DNA of 64,000 bases from Phytophthora hibernalis (lineage: Eukaryota; Oomycota; Peronosporomycetes; Peronosporales; Peronosporaceae): contig JAAKBF010000048.1 in assembly GCA_012656075.1 (NCBI GenBank), forward strand, positions 124,001 to 188,000. The letters run 5' to 3'. The notes under the pieces were generated by a model. The model was not told the origin of the DNA. It did not search any database and worked only from the letters and a program-made list of their open reading frames with translations. The position numbers were made by a program, and so were the translations under genes. Below are positions 34,401 to 45,793 of this stretch, in pieces; positions within the stretch are counted from its first letter, which is position 1, and each line of letters opens with the position of its first letter.

Positions 34401-35462
34401 AGGGTGCTGTCTGCCACGCAGGGACACTTGGTACTTGTACTGCTCATCCGTGCTCAAGTCAACAAGAAAATCCGCAACGTCGCGGTGTGGAGGGCAAACA
34501 AATCCCAGACTCTTGAAGTACTCCACAGCTTGTCCACGTGGGCCATGGTAGAGTACCTCACCGTCGTTCAGCAAGAGCACATTGTCAAAAAGAGCGAAGA
34601 CTTCAGGTGCTGGCTGCAACAGTGAAATGACCACCGTCTTGTGGTACTTCTGCGCGATGCTGCGCTGCGTGTTGATGATGTCGAAGGTGGCTGCGCTGTC
34701 CAGTCCAGTGCTGATCTCGTCCATCATGCACGCGAGTCTGTGGCCAAACTCCATCTCGCCGGTCGTCACGCGCTTCTTCTCACCGCCGGAGAGGCCTCGG
34801 AGCATGTTGTCGCCCACGACTGTTTCCTGGCAGTTCTGCAAGCCAAGCTGCTGGATCACAACGTTGGTGTAGTTGGCGTCGATGACACGAGTGAGTTCGA
34901 GTGATGTCTGCTTTCCTTCCGACAGTTCATCGATGAGGTGTTTAGTGAGCTTGGAGAGACCGTCACCACTGAAACTGTGAGCAAACTCGAGCGTCTCACG
35001 CACAGACAGCGTGGGGAAGTGGTTGTCGGTTTGGTCAACATACGAGACGAACTGCGGCAGGCGTTTGAGGAGTTCTTCACGTGTAGTGCCATTGTACGTG
35101 ATGTCACCTTCGAGCACCACGTTCTTGTCCATGGGGAACTGCCCACTCAGCACTTTCATGAGCGCCGACTTACCCGATCCAGGTTGTCCGAGAACGAGTG
35201 TCATGGTGCCGGGTTTGAAGACGCCGCTGATACCTTTGAGGATTTGGTGACGTGCTGTCGTCTTCTTGGTGCAGCATCCACCGTACCGCTTCTTGACGTA
35301 GTTGACGATGGTTGGCAGCTCAGCTTTGTCGTCTTCGTCGACCTCCACCATGTCAGCCCCCAGCATCAGGTTCTTGAAGCGGATCTCGAGTTGCGGTAGC
35401 GATTGACCCAGTGCAGCCTCCAGCTTAGACGACACCTCGGTGTGAACATCTTGAGACGCCAT
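31401..35462 (-). CDS. PDR-type (ABCG) full-size ABC transporter, three frameshifts
   Basis: Order is NBD-TMD-NBD-TMD, about 1,350 residues, usual for the pleiotropic drug resistance family, which exports hydrophobic compounds at the plasma membrane. The first Walker A is GQPGSGKSALMK and its signature LSGGEKKRVTTGEM. The first membrane domain has about six helices between 33430 and 34200. The second Walker A is GATGAGKTTLMD, followed by VEQLKRLTIGVELAAQ and VLFFDEPTSGLDARAA; the last membrane domain ends FVNHQKK. Three frame breaks lie at T7 33215-33221, G3 33047-33049 and C3 32714-32716. Each is healed by one base, so the gene is probably intact. I prefer the start MASQDVHTEVSS at 35462; an upstream ATG at 35570 adds 36 residues. 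Confidence 0.88.
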
Positions 35463-36390
35463 CGTGTTTGTCGAGCCACCTTGAGCCTTTGCTTCACCTT
35501 GTCGAGGCGAAAGCGAAAGTGGAGATGTTAGCGCTGCGCGGTTCGCCTTGAGGAGCGGAAACGCTACCATCCGCCATGAATTTGTTTTGTGGACAAGATC
35601 TCATCAAACAGTGCGGTCTAGCGCGTGCGAGCCACAAGGCGTTGGGAGGAGCAAGGCGGAGTTACCGGTACATGTAGCTGGTCAGGCACGTGCTCCCATC
35701 CTCGCCGTCCAATTGTCGATTAGTGAGATGGACAACTCTGCTCATCTCCTCTATCACGCGCTTAAAACGATGTGAAAAGTTTTCCACCGAAACGTGCATT
35801 GCTCGCGTTGATGTACAGTGTATTGGATAAACGTGAAGGGAGTGACAAAGAGGTCGAGGCAAGACATAGATCTTGAGAGCAGTGCGAGTAGTATTGTTGG
35901 AATCGATAACAAGTCTAGGGCAGGTCTAGGAGCAGTGGTACAGAAGGTGTCGCCAATCGGCGCCTTAGTGTTACGAATTCGTGATCTAGAGTCATATTTG
36001 TGATTCAACAAGTAGTTGATACCACGCAGCAACGCAACAACAAAAATCCTTTCTACTTGGTTTCATTTCGACCAACGGAGTAGGGCGAAGCGCTGTCGAT
36101 GGCACATGTAAGCATCCAAAAGAGCTTCACATAACAGCAAGTATACCAAATAGCAACTCGAATGCATTTGCCAATTGTCTTCCTTTGCTCGTTGGTATTT
36201 TTGAGACGACAAATAACGAATTTATCTGCTGACGTAGCGAACATTCTCAAATATAATCCTTCGCCGCCGTCGCTCAGCCTTTCGAAAGGATTTGTGCAGC
36301 CAACAGGAAACGCTTGCGAAGAAAATCTTTGCGGTCATATCCATATATTCGTGCTTTTCGGAATCATCCCAAGACACACTTCACAGCAGT
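35463..36390. other. Intergenic spacer between transporter and bZIP-like cluster
   Basis: About 930 bases that must hold the transporter promoter (its side begins at 35463) and the 3' end of the next gene. The short open frames here do not resemble proteins. I see no repeat or element end. Confidence 0.45.
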
Positions 36391-37671
36391 CTACCCACAG
36401 GTGTGGTTCAGGAGCACCTGATCAAGCAGTAGATCTTCAATCGCCTCGCCGCGCGCTTTGATGGTTGAGCTAAGCGTGTCTACAAAACAATCGATCAGTG
36501 TGTCTGTCTTTGGGTCGTCTCGCAATTCCATGTCCAACAAATAAGGCGTGATGACGTAGCATGTTGACATGCAAGAGGAAGACTCGTCGTCGCCAGGCTT
36601 AATCAACACGTAGCACTGCTCTAGAAAGTAAATGTTACTGACCATTTCGTTCTCGAATACGAAGGGTTCCATGTATGCATTCCAGACGAACACCGTACGA
36701 CCATTTTCGAGATGTCTCCATAAAATCTGCTGCCCGTAGGACGTGACAGCGAAATTCGCGTTCGAGTCGTTCATCTCCACACCAAAACTCTCTGCAACAA
36801 CGTTACTCGCGTTTTCTTGAACAGGTATTCCCCTGTGGATGTGCCAATTCAGCCACCACGCCTCGCCCGTTGCTCGTATACTAAAAGGCAAGACTTTTCT
36901 GTCGAAAAACTTCTTCTCAGCTACTTTCACGCCTCCAAGCAGCACAGGCCTTCCATCCACTGGAACGGAGCTCTCTTTGAGCTCCGTTCCTACTTGACGA
37001 TACCCTGTTTCCACACCAGCCGAAAGTTCGTCAAAGATGAACGCAGCCATTCGTTCAATGTACCCAGCAGGAATGTCTGTGCGTCTCGTGATTTTCTCAA
37101 CTTTTTCCGTCTCCTTCTGTGCTCGACGTTTGTAAAGCAGCTTCTCGAAGATCTTGAGACGCTGTTTATCCTTCTCAACTTGTTGTTTCAGACGGATGTT
37201 CTCCCGTTCCGTCCTCAATCTCCTAGCAAATTGACGGGAACAAATCCCTTTCCACACATGAGGTACCTGTATCGATACATGTACCCCAGTGTCCGTCTGA
37301 GTTGCTTCGTTTGGGTTGCAACTTCTTTTGTCTCGAATCGATTGGAGTTGATCCAGAGTGAACTGCAACTGAGTCACCTCTTCCTGCAGCTGAATCAGCA
37401 CGAAACGGCGTTCATCTCGAGCCTTGTTCTTGCCAGACTTGGGTTTGGTGAATTTCCTTCTTTTCCCTTGATTTTCTTGTCTCGGGGGCTCTGAATTCGT
37501 CACATTTCCAGAGTTTACGTCGTTAATGTTGCTGTCCAGAGGCTCTAGAAGCGAGTTGGGGTCCCATTCTTCCACCCCCAATGATTAAAATGTCTCTGTA
37601 CTGTCAATAAGAGCGACCTCGGGCGGATATAGTGCCTCGTCCAGGAAATCTAGCGCTTCGTTGTACGCCAT
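36391..37671 (-). pseudogene. bZIP-like / START-like family protein with early stop
   Basis: The family start MAYNEALDFLDEALYPPE is at ATG 37671, matching the head of the copy at 39735. At 37585-37587 the codon is TAA. The same frame then continues for 395 codons: VEEWDPNSLLEPLDSN, GKNKARDERRFVLIQLQEEV (bZIP-like), ARRLRTERENIRLKQQ, EAWWLNWHIHRG, FGVEMNDSN, YGQQILWRHLENGRTVFVW and a CYVITPYLLDME block. There is no other in-frame ATG before the bZIP-like block. The stop is a substitution, so it is likely a true nonsense mutation, unless an unseen upstream exon or a non-ATG start is used. Confidence 0.7.
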
Positions 37672-37919
37672 TTCCTATCGGATCCGAGCAAAATATTGTC
37701 GTTGAAAATTCAAATTTATATTTATGTACAAAACCTACATGTACATTGTATTACGATCACCGAAATGTCTTATTAGAATTTTTGTGATCGGTCGCCGACC
37801 GCCGTTCCTCATTTTCTGCTCGGTTTGCCTTGAGGCTTGCTTCGTACCGGTACCATGCGGAAGGTACTGTATTTGCATTATCGTATCTGTCTAAAGTTCA
37901 GCAATTTCAAAATGCTCAA

Positions 37920-38190
37920 GCAATTTCGACTTGACTTCCTTTCACACTCGATTTATCTGTGGCGGAGCTGTGAAAACTCAAAACGCTGAGCTGGATACCC
38001 TCTTCTCACACAGCTGGAACATCTTCATCTAGAATTGCGTACTCGTCTTGTCCCGAATGTCATTTCCAAGTCGGCCACCTCCTTCTGCAGTTGTTACAGG
38101 TCAATACGGCGTTCATCTCGAGCTTTTGTTGGGTTCAAATCCTTTTTGTTCTTGATCTTGGTCTTACTGGGCGCGTTCCGGATGCAGGTA
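37920..38190 (-). pseudogene. Fragment of a bZIP-like family gene
   Basis: The reverse strand reads KTKIKNKKDLNPTKARDERR, then IDL, a stop and QLQKEVADLEMTF (38050-38170), the bZIP-like block of the family. VPAV, a stop and EEG follow near 38010, corresponding to VPAVWQEI in the next copy. The remainder is lost. A sixth trace of the family in the window. Confidence 0.65.
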
Positions 38191-38388
38191 TTATAGAACT
38201 TGGTTGATTGTTGAGTATTCGCGAAAGTCTCAGATATCGTTTTCAAACGCCCCTGGGAAATTCACCGACTCCCAAAGCAACACTACTACAGTGCATGCGA
38301 GGGTCTCGGCGAGCTCTCCTTCGCTGCAATCCTTGATGTTTAAGCTTTTCCAAATCGAGCGGTATTTGTGTGCTTTGCCATTTTTCTG

Positions 38389-39735
38389 CTACGACCCGTT
38401 GTGGTGCTTCTGAAGGGCTTGCTCCAGTAGCAAGTTCTCAACTGTTTCATTGCGAGCCGTGATATTCGAGGACAGAGCGCTCACCAAGAAATCAATCAGC
38501 GCAGTTGTTTTGACGTCGTCCTTCAGTTTCGGATCTAAGTAATGAGGAGTGATCACGTAGCACGTCGAAATGCTGGTGGACAGCGAGCCGTTGTCTGTCT
38601 TGGAAGCTTCTTCTTCAGGTTTGATCAGCACGTGACTCTGCTCGAGCAAGTAGACGCCGCTGACCGGCTTGTTCTCGAACACAAACGGCTCGATGTACGC
38701 GTTCCAGACGTACACGATGCGATTCTCTTCGACATGTCGCCGCAAAATCTGCTGGCCGTATGACGTAACAGACGTGCTAGTCTTGAGATCGACCATTTCC
38801 AACCCGAAGCTCTCCGTCACCACATTGCTCGTAACATCCTGGACACGCTCCCCTATAGTTGTGCCAGTGCCTCCACCACGCATCGCCAGTCTCCTTCAAG
38901 CCGAACGGCACAGTTCGTTTGTCGAACAATTTCGTGTACATGCCTTTCATCCCACCACGCAGCAACGGTTGGTGCGTCACCACACCCCGGGCACTGCTCC
39001 GCCAGACTGAAACAAGCCTTCCACCTCGCGATAAGAAACCTCGACGCTAGCTGCGAGTTCGTCAAAGATGAAAGCAGCGACGCGCTTGATGTACTCTTCC
39101 GGGAGGTTGGTACGCCGCGTGTGCTTCCTAGATTCAGTTTGCTCCATACCTGGGGACGTCATGCGCCTGAAAAGTATTTTCTCAATGCTCTTGACAACGC
39201 GCATCTCCTCCTCGTGTCGCTGTTTCAGCACCATATTCTCGCGTTCAGCCTTCAATCGTCGACTCAGTTGTCGACCGCAAATCTCCTGCCACACAGCCGG
39301 CACTCCACTCTCGTCACTCTCACTTTGAACGGGTCGATCAGAGTCGACTGATCCTCCATTTTGGTTCCGAATGTCCTTCAACTGCTTCAACGTCAGCTCC
39401 AGGTCTCCCGCCTCTCTCCGTAGCCGCACCACCTCGAAGCGCCGTTCATCTCGAGCTTTATTGGAGTTTAATTGTTTCTTCCTCCTCTTTTTCGTCTTCA
39501 ATGTATGGTTTAGTCCTGCTGACGAGCCAGGTGCATTGTGTTCAGCCTCCGAAGGCCCCGAGTCCAGACTAAAGTCTCCGATATCGACGTCAATGGACGC
39601 CAACAGCTCGTCGGGGTTCCACTCGTCTCCTACCAGTGACGAAATATTTTCCGGACTATTCACAGAAGCGACTTGCGGCTGCTCCAGCGCTGCGTCGAGG
39701 AAAGCCAAGGCCTCGTCCAGCGACTCGGAGCTCAT
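38389..39735 (-). CDS. bZIP-like / START-like family protein, two frameshifts
   Basis: The family architecture is complete. It starts MSSESLDEALAFLDAALEQ (39735), then LNSNKARDERRFEVVRLRRE, LSRRLKAERENMVLKQRH, EVSYREVEGLFQSG, DAWWRRHWHNYRG, FGLEMVDLKTSTSVTSYGQQ, RIVYVWNAYIEPFVFE, CYVITPHYLDPKLKDD and the end EQALQKHHNGS. Two breaks lie at C4 38985-38988 and C4 38850-38853. Each is repaired by one added base. The pattern matches the probable sequencing deletions elsewhere, so this copy may be functional. Confidence 0.72.
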
Positions 39736-39821
39736 TTCCGGCGTTATGTCAGACGAAACCACAAACATATAACTTGCGTATACTACATAAATCTCGACCA
39801 CCGAAAAGACGCCTCAATCAT

Positions 39822-41096
39822 TTACGCACAGTGCTGCATAGCTTGATCCATGAGCAGCGCTTCGACCATTTCGCCAAGCGATAAAACATTGGATGACAAT
39901 GCGCTGACCAAGAAATTGACAACTGTCATGGTCTTGACGTCTTTTTTCCGCGTTGGGTCCATGAAATGCGGCGTGATCGCGTAGCAGGTCGACACACGCG
40001 TAGAGGCACCGTCGTCACCTCCAGAATAACCATCTTCCGGTTCGACCAGCACGTACGTTTGCTCCATAAAGTAAACGCCACCGACCTGAGTGCTCTCAAA
40101 CCCAAACGGCTCGATGTACGAGTCCCAGACGAACACAATCCGATCGTCTTCAATGTGTCGATGTGAGACCTGTTGCGCATAGGCTGTGAGCGAGCTGTTG
40201 CTCTTGAAGTCGGTCATCTCCAGCCCAAAACGTTCAACCACCTCGTTGGCGGCGATATCTTGAAAGCGTTGCCCTCTGTAGTTGTGCCAATTCTCCCACC
40301 ACGCGTCGCCTGCTGCGTGCATGCTGAACGGCATGGTACGTCTGTTGTAGAACTTCCTCTCAGTGCCTTTCGTGTTGGAGCCTCCATCTAGCAGCGAGCT
40401 GTGCGTCACTATATTCATCGGAACGGGGCGATTGGTCTGAAAAATATTTTCTACCGCGCGGTAGCAGATTTTGACTCCAGCTGCAAGTTCCTTGAAAATG
40501 AGAGCAGCCATCCGTTCAACGTAGCCATCAGGGATGTCGGTGCGTCTTGTATACGTCCTCTCTTCCGGCCCTGGCTTTCGTGGCCGCCGATTGAAGAGCA
40601 GCTTCTCGAAGCTCCGGACCAGTTGCTTCTCTCTCTCGTACTGCTGCTTCAGGCGAACATTTTCTCGTTCCGCCTCCACTCGTCGAGTGATCTGTCGAGT
40701 GCAAATCTCCTCCCACACACGAGGGATTCCAGTGTCCGTCTCGGGTAGTAGAACTCTCGTCGGTCGGTTCTCTCGAATGGTCTCCAACTGCTTGAGAGTG
40801 AACTGCAGCTCTTCCACTTCTTCTTGCAGCTGGATCAATTGAAAGCGACGTTCATCTCGAGCCTTGTTGGGGTTGATCTTCTTTCTCTTCTTCCTTTTTT
40901 TCAATTGATCCGTCTCAGCCTTTTCATGAACGGTGACGGTGGACGCCTCTAGGTCCCCAAAGTCTCCCATATCGCCGTCCAGCATCCCACACAGCAAATC
41001 GGTGTCCCAGTCGTCAACGGAAAGGGAATGTAGTGCCTCGGTCTCCGCGCCTGCGGCGTCCAGCAGGGCCAGCACCTCGTCCAGCTCCGACGCCAT
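39822..41096 (-). CDS. bZIP-like / START-like family protein, intact copy
   Basis: An uninterrupted 424-residue frame from ATG 41096 (MASELDEVLALLDAAGAETE). The bZIP-like block is NPNKARDERRFQLIQLQEEV. N-x7-R spacing and leucines at heptad positions are visible, so dimerisation and perhaps DNA binding are plausible. LTRRVEAERENVRLKQ-type second coil, DAWWENWHNYRGQRF, FGLEMTDFKSNSSLTAYAQQ, RIVFVWDSYIEPFGFES and CYAITPHFMDPTRKKD follow in the family order. It is the closest relative of the frameshifted neighbour at 38389-39735 and lies only 86 bases from it, same strand, consistent with tandem duplication. Role unknown. Confidence 0.68.
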   Translation of the reverse strand: MASELDEVLALLDAAGAETEALHSLSVDDWDTDLLCGMLDGDMGDFGDLEASTVTVHEKAETDQLKKRKKRKKINPNKARDERRFQLIQLQEEVEELQFTLKQLETIRENRPTRVLLPETDTGIPRVWEEICTRQITRRVEAERENVRLKQQYEREKQLVRSFEKLLFNRRPRKPGPEERTYTRRTDIPDGYVERMAALIFKELAAGVKICYRAVENIFQTNRPVPMNIVTHSSLLDGGSNTKGTERKFYNRRTMPFSMHAAGDAWWENWHNYRGQRFQDIAANEVVERFGLEMTDFKSNSSLTAYAQQVSHRHIEDDRIVFVWDSYIEPFGFESTQVGGVYFMEQTYVLVEPEDGYSGGDDGASTRVSTCYAITPHFMDPTRKKDVKTMTVVNFLVSALSSNVLSLGEMVEALLMDQAMQHCA

Positions 41097-41139
41097 TTTT
41101 ACAACCTCAGGTTCTGTATTTTGCAGCGTTCTAATTGGT

Positions 41140-41590
41140 TCAATCTAAATGGCTACACTGAAATTTCATAAATGACAAATCGATTTCATGAGATTTCGCA
41201 ATGAACTTGGTCAGCGCGGCAATCCTACATGTACCATCTTTTTCAGCTTCGGATCCAAAAATGGGTTGCGAGAGTTGGGTGCAGTCTCCACTCCAGTTTA
41301 GAAGATCCGCAGGTTGAATCAGCACATGGCTTTGCTCGTGATAGTACACGCCGCTAACCCGTTTACTCTTGAAAACAAAGGCTCCGTGTACGTAGAATAT
41401 AGCCGCTGTGTTGGTCTTGGCCAAAGCTCTCCTTGATCACGTTGCCTGCATTTTCGTAATACAGAATGGCCTCGGTAAGTGTCCCAGTCTCGCCATGGCG
41501 ATGCCACCACGCTTCGCCAGATTCAGTCATGCCAAATGGCACAAAGGCCTCGCTCATGTACATGTACATGTATACAGTACTTGGCATCCC
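41140..41590 (-). pseudogene. C-terminal fragment of a bZIP-like family gene
   Basis: Broken frames contain AFVPFGMTESGEAWW (near 41520) and, in other frames, the end of the family signature: AAIFYVHGAFVFKSKRVSGV, YYHEQSHVLIQPAD and FGSEAEKDGTCRIAALTKF. The N-terminal half is absent. The fragment ends where the LMBR1-like gene begins, on the opposite strand. Confidence 0.65.
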
Positions 41591-41666
41591 TGAAAACAGT
41601 GTTCACTACACGAAAGATATTTTTGCCTTGACGAGACGCTGTATCAATTGCCACACAAGTCTCAGC

Positions 41667-43560
41667 ATGGCGCTACTAGCGACACTTCTGGCGGTCTGCG
41701 GTCTTCTCGGCTTCACTTGGTGGCTTCTAGCGCACTACAAAGACGCCAAAGTGCCCACCGTCGTGCACGCCGCCGTGTTCGTGACTTGGGTGCTAGGGTT
41801 CTTGGGTTTGCTGCTTCTGCCCATGGATCTGGCCACCAACGGAATCGTCGTGAACTCTCAATCTGTTATTGACATTGCAGAGAAGAAAGCTTCGTTCCGA
41901 GAGTATTTGAGTGGGTGGAGACTGCTCTACTGGTTGACATTTGCCATGAGTTGGGTGGGGCTGCCATTCCTCGTGGAATTCCGCCAGAACGGCGAGTTTG
42001 AGCTGGAGAAACGGGTTTTGAGTTCATTCAGGCACTTGGTCTTCCATTGGACTGCATTGGCTGGTGGTTTGTTTGTCGTTGCACTGTACCTGATCTTAGT
42101 GGACCATTTGTCGCTGCATGGAGTGCTGGGGCTGGCAATGGCAGCCAGCAACACGTACGGACTGCTCTGGGTCATCACACTGCTGGGCTACGGACTTGTG
42201 GAGATCCCGCGGAGTTTCTGGATGAGACGAATCGACGGTGCTCAGCTTCAGAAGCTGCACTTCCAGGCGGTGCAATTGCAGGACGAGAGGATGGAAGCTC
42301 GCTTCGAGTACGACGACGTGGTCGCGGACGTTCGTGACGCTTACCAGCGCATAATGCAGGCCGAGAGTGACGCTATCATTCTTACGAGTGAGATGCAGTA
42401 CGTCAAGACGTGTCTTTTGCAGGTGTTTGCACTGGTAGAGACCAACAAGCCGGCATTCAGCAGTCTGGGTGGTTCTGGTGATGCCAAACGAACCAACGCG
42501 TCGATCAAAACGAAGCGCGGATCCATCAGCAGTGGACGGTCTTCTACGCTCAAAGCGCCAACACTTCCCGAAACCGTTGAGCTGCATCGTCGGGTGCGCA
42601 TTGCACAGCTCGAGTTACGCCGGTGTGACCAAGCTTTTCTGGAGCTCTGTATCAATGTGGATGTACTGAACGATCGAAGTACACAGAGAGCGCTTCCGGC
42701 GGGCAGTTTGTACCCTGAGACTTCAGCGATCAACCGCCTGCACAATTTGTTCCTATCCACTCGACACCAACTTCGCCAATGGACCACGTCGCCAGTGGCT
42801 ATTGTGTGCGCGGTCGTAACTGGATTTCTATCGTTGTGCGTGGTGTGGGGAGAGCTCACCATGGGCTGGCACGGATCGTCATTATCCTTGTTCCGTTTCT
42901 TGATCGCAGCTGAGGCAAAGGAAACAAGTAGCAGTATCCACAGTGCAACCGAACTGATTTCAGCCCTTGTTCTGGTTTATCTTGCGCTATGCTGCTACAC
43001 AAGCCTCTTCACGCTTCGATTACCGGGCAAGTACGCGCTTCGTGCACATGGTAATTCTACTGAGCTGTGTCTGTTGAAGACCTCGCTCCATCAATGCCGG
43101 CTTCAATTTGCTCTAGGACAAAATGCTCTTCTGCTACTCCGTGGCGGAGGACTCGCTGAGGGTACAGCTTTCAACGCTCTGTTGGCGAATACACGCGTCG
43201 TGCATGTTTTCGGAAGGGGATTCGCTGTGTATGCCCTCTTGCGATGATCGCATTAGCAGTTTTCACATTAACCAACGGATACGCTCGTGTCATGAGGCGA
43301 CTTGGAATTGATCAATATGAGCAAGTGATTCCTGGTGATTCGTCACATGCTGGTTCTATCGCCGAAGGAGAGAAACTTGTGCAACAAGGACTGGAGCGAT
43401 TCCGAGTGCTAATATCGCGCAAAAGAAAATCTACGAGACTGGAGCTGCCGGCGGTGGGTCTTATGGTTTTACTTCAGCCACTGCCGGAACGCAGTCTTTG
43501 CTGATAGATGAAGATGATCTAGAAAACTCGCACAGAAACTCTAGTGAAAATGTAGTTTGA
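41667..43560 (+). CDS. LMBR1-domain multi-pass membrane protein, two frameshifts
   Basis: The start MALLATLLAVCGLLGFTWWL at 41667 opens a row of membrane helices (VVHAAVFVTWVLGFLGLLLL, LLYWLTFAMSWVGLPFLVEF, LAGGLFVVALYLILVDHLSL, YGLLWVITLLGYGLVEIPRS). A long cytoplasmic coiled-coil loop follows (about 42220-42760), then four more helices. The layout fits LMBR1/LIMR family proteins of endomembranes, and FVTWVLGFLGLLLLPMDLA plus the GYGLVEIPRSFW stretch are typical. The last helix (MIALAVFTLTNGYARVM) is in another frame: one base is missing in C3 43234-43236. A second is missing near 43401-43403, giving a final tail GFTSATAGTQSLLIDED that ends at 43560. Probably intact in reality. Confidence 0.82.
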
Positions 43561-43627
43561 GAACAGCGATTGCCTTGCAGTTCATAATGGATTGGTGTAA
43601 ATGAAGACGAAAGCATTGCATTACGAG

Positions 43628-43810
43628 TTTTTCCTCTACAGTATACTTGCTGGATGAAAATTAAACTGTTCGGTAGCAGCTAGGGGTCGTGATAAAATTC
43701 AAGTCCAACAAGGTCTTCTTTTTCCTCTACAGTATACTTGCTGGACTGAAAATTAAACTGTTCGGTAGCAGCTAGGGGTCGTGATAAAATTCAAGTCCAA
43801 CAAGGTCTTC
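43628..43810. repeat. 91-base tandem duplication at a gene 3' end
   Basis: 43628-43718 and 43719-43810 are the same 91-base sequence, beginning TTTTTCCTCTACAGTATAC, differing by one inserted C. Each copy contains the last codons and stop of the reverse-strand coiled-coil gene (EDLVGLEFYHDP, stop) plus about 50 bases of 3' flank. The outer copy is therefore a spare gene end. Confidence 0.9.
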
Positions 43811-44799
43811 GTGGATCAACTTGTCAGTTGTCTTGCTTGTACCAGGTTCGATTGAGGACATCATAAAGGAAGATGAGGCGAAATCTGTTTCGGTCACTGG
43901 CTGACCCTTTCGTGTTTCAACAGCAGGCACCTCAATTTCAAACTCGCTTGGTTTCGTTGTTTTTTGTCTGTGTTCTGGGGAGAGTGATGCCTTACTATCT
44001 TGATGCATGCATTGCCGAAGAAAGGATTCTCGTTCACGTCGGACGATCTCGCGTTCGTGTGGTTCACGATCCTCTTCTTCCTGATTGTTGCCATGCTGCA
44101 GCAAAACTCGCACAGGGACATCATCTTGTCTTGCCTTACACCGCACAAGTTGCTTCTGAAGATGGTCCGAATGTACCCGCTCTTGCTGTAGTTGGCTCTT
44201 CACACATCGTAGCTCTGCATTCGCCTTCACAGCAGCCAGCTTATACACTGGTAGTTTTTCTGCGATGCAAGCACGAGCCAGCGTAAGTTCCTCGTGGGAG
44301 TTCTCAAGCTGCCGGCGCAGCTCAGAATTTTCACCTTCGAGCTTTTCCACCTGGACATCGAGTTTGAAAACTCATGGGATCCAACTCGAGGACCTCGTAA
44401 CGTGTTGTCACTATTGCATCCTGAGCGTTGAAGTTGTTGCTGCTCGTGAATCGTTTCCACTTCTTCTTTCAACGACTTGGCCAGTGCTCTCAGTGCCACG
44501 ATCTCCTCCTCTTGTCTTTGATGATCCACCAGCACCCTCTCTAACTGCTCACGAAGTCGTTTACATTCTGCCACGTTATCAATCGTGTTGCTTTCATCAC
44601 TACTCCAGCACTCTGGAGATGAATTCAAACCCAAAATGGATGCTGCTGCTCTCTTTGACTCTCGCTTTTTCGTCAACTTCTTCGCTGGACCTCGAGCATT
44701 CGCAGAGTTCTTGAACGAGATGCCACCACGCAACGAAGACCCAAGGCGACTTGCTCGAGCGCCATCGCTGTTGGTCTTAGCGACTATCCGTCGCTTCAT
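43772..44799 (-). CDS. Coiled-coil protein, one frameshift
   Basis: Family not recognised. ATG 44799 gives a basic head (MKRRIVAKTNSDGARASRLG), a Ser/Lys-rich segment, and a long coiled coil (CKRLREQLERVLVDHQRQEE, IVALRALAKSLKEEVE). The coil continues in another frame from about 44365 (VEKLEGENSELRRQLENSHE, then LAAVKANAELRCVKSQLQQE). It ends in an acidic tail finishing GLEFYHDP. One base in T3/A4 near 44363-44370 heals the frame. It is divergent from the gene at 44873 with about 70 bases between, so they may share a promoter. A TATAAATA-like stretch lies at 44828-44836. Confidence 0.65.
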
Positions 44800-44872
44800 C
44801 GAACTTGGCTAAGATCGTCCTGTCCTGTATAAATAACCACCTTTGGTGTTCGCATCCTGCATTTCGAAAGTC

Positions 44873-45682
44873 ATGGCAGAAGAGCTCCAGCTGCAGCATT
44901 TGTCTCGGTATGAGAAGAAGCGGTTGGTGAAGGGCTGGCATGCTACACAAATGACGTCGAGTGATTCGACCTCTTCAAATGGAGCAGCAAATTCCTACCA
45001 AATGATCAGCTCTGGCAGTTTGCGCTCTTTGTTCTGTCCTCCACCCGGAGCGTTGGCGTACGAAAGTCAGCGAATTGAAACATGGCGCAGTATCGAAATC
45101 GACGACGAAGGTCTTCAAAATCAGGAGCAAGATGAACAACTACCAAAGACCGTCAGTCAAGTGAAGCACGCGTATCGTGCCCGTGCTCGGAATCAAGAAG
45201 CGCGTGACGCTACGAATGCGATTCGAAAGCGGGAGAAAATCCTGGAGCTGCGAAGAGGACCGCAGTGGCGAGATTATCTCTCAAAAAGAAAGACGAAGGA
45301 GCAGGTCACAACACCAGAATCGATTCAAGAGAAAATCACGGAGGAGGAAATTGAGCCCAAGGAGGCACCCACTTCACCCCAAAACGAGTTCGAACAAGAG
45401 CTTCGACTGGTAAATCTGCCTGTGGGTGAAGTGGTGACCAATGCAACATACCGAGACCAAGTTCTGCGTCAAATCCGCCGCCAACTTTCCAACGGAGGTC
45501 AAGTCATACTACAAAGTGACTTTTCTCCGTCCAAAGAGAGCGTCAGCAATACTCGGTTCATGCTACAGACACTCTGCACTCAAAGCCTCGCCTACTGCAC
45601 TAGAGACCAGGACGTCGTCCCCAATCAATACTCTACTCGTCTAACACTCCACTTACTACCACGTTATTGCAGCAGAATGTAG
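44873..45682 (+). CDS. Hypothetical charged protein
   Basis: I do not recognise the family. ATG 44873 (MAEELQLQHLSRYEKKRLVK) is preferred over an upstream in-frame GTG at 44843. The protein is hydrophilic, with a helical basic stretch (QVKHAYRARARNQEARDATN) and an acidic low-complexity part (EKITEEEIEPKEAPTSP). The last 60 residues (from QVILQSDFSPSKESVS) look less protein-like, so the true end may differ by splicing or a missing base. It is divergent from the coiled-coil gene. Confidence 0.5.
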   Translation: MAEELQLQHLSRYEKKRLVKGWHATQMTSSDSTSSNGAANSYQMISSGSLRSLFCPPPGALAYESQRIETWRSIEIDDEGLQNQEQDEQLPKTVSQVKHAYRARARNQEARDATNAIRKREKILELRRGPQWRDYLSKRKTKEQVTTPESIQEKITEEEIEPKEAPTSPQNEFEQELRLVNLPVGEVVTNATYRDQVLRQIRRQLSNGGQVILQSDFSPSKESVSNTRFMLQTLCTQSLAYCTRDQDVVPNQYSTRLTLHLLPRYCSRM

Positions 45683-45793
45683 CCATCTTCCATGTTGAAG
45701 TTGACTTTACACCGGTTTGTTACATTTTAACGGCAGTCTCTCTCCTACTCAACTGTCATTTTCTTATAAGCGCATTTTCCAGATCTGCTGCCT

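Noticed and set aside
44873..45682. Signal-peptide plus RxLR-type effector considered for the hypothetical protein and other small frames.
   Set aside because: No hydrophobic signal peptide followed by RxLR and EER was seen in any convincing gene in the window.
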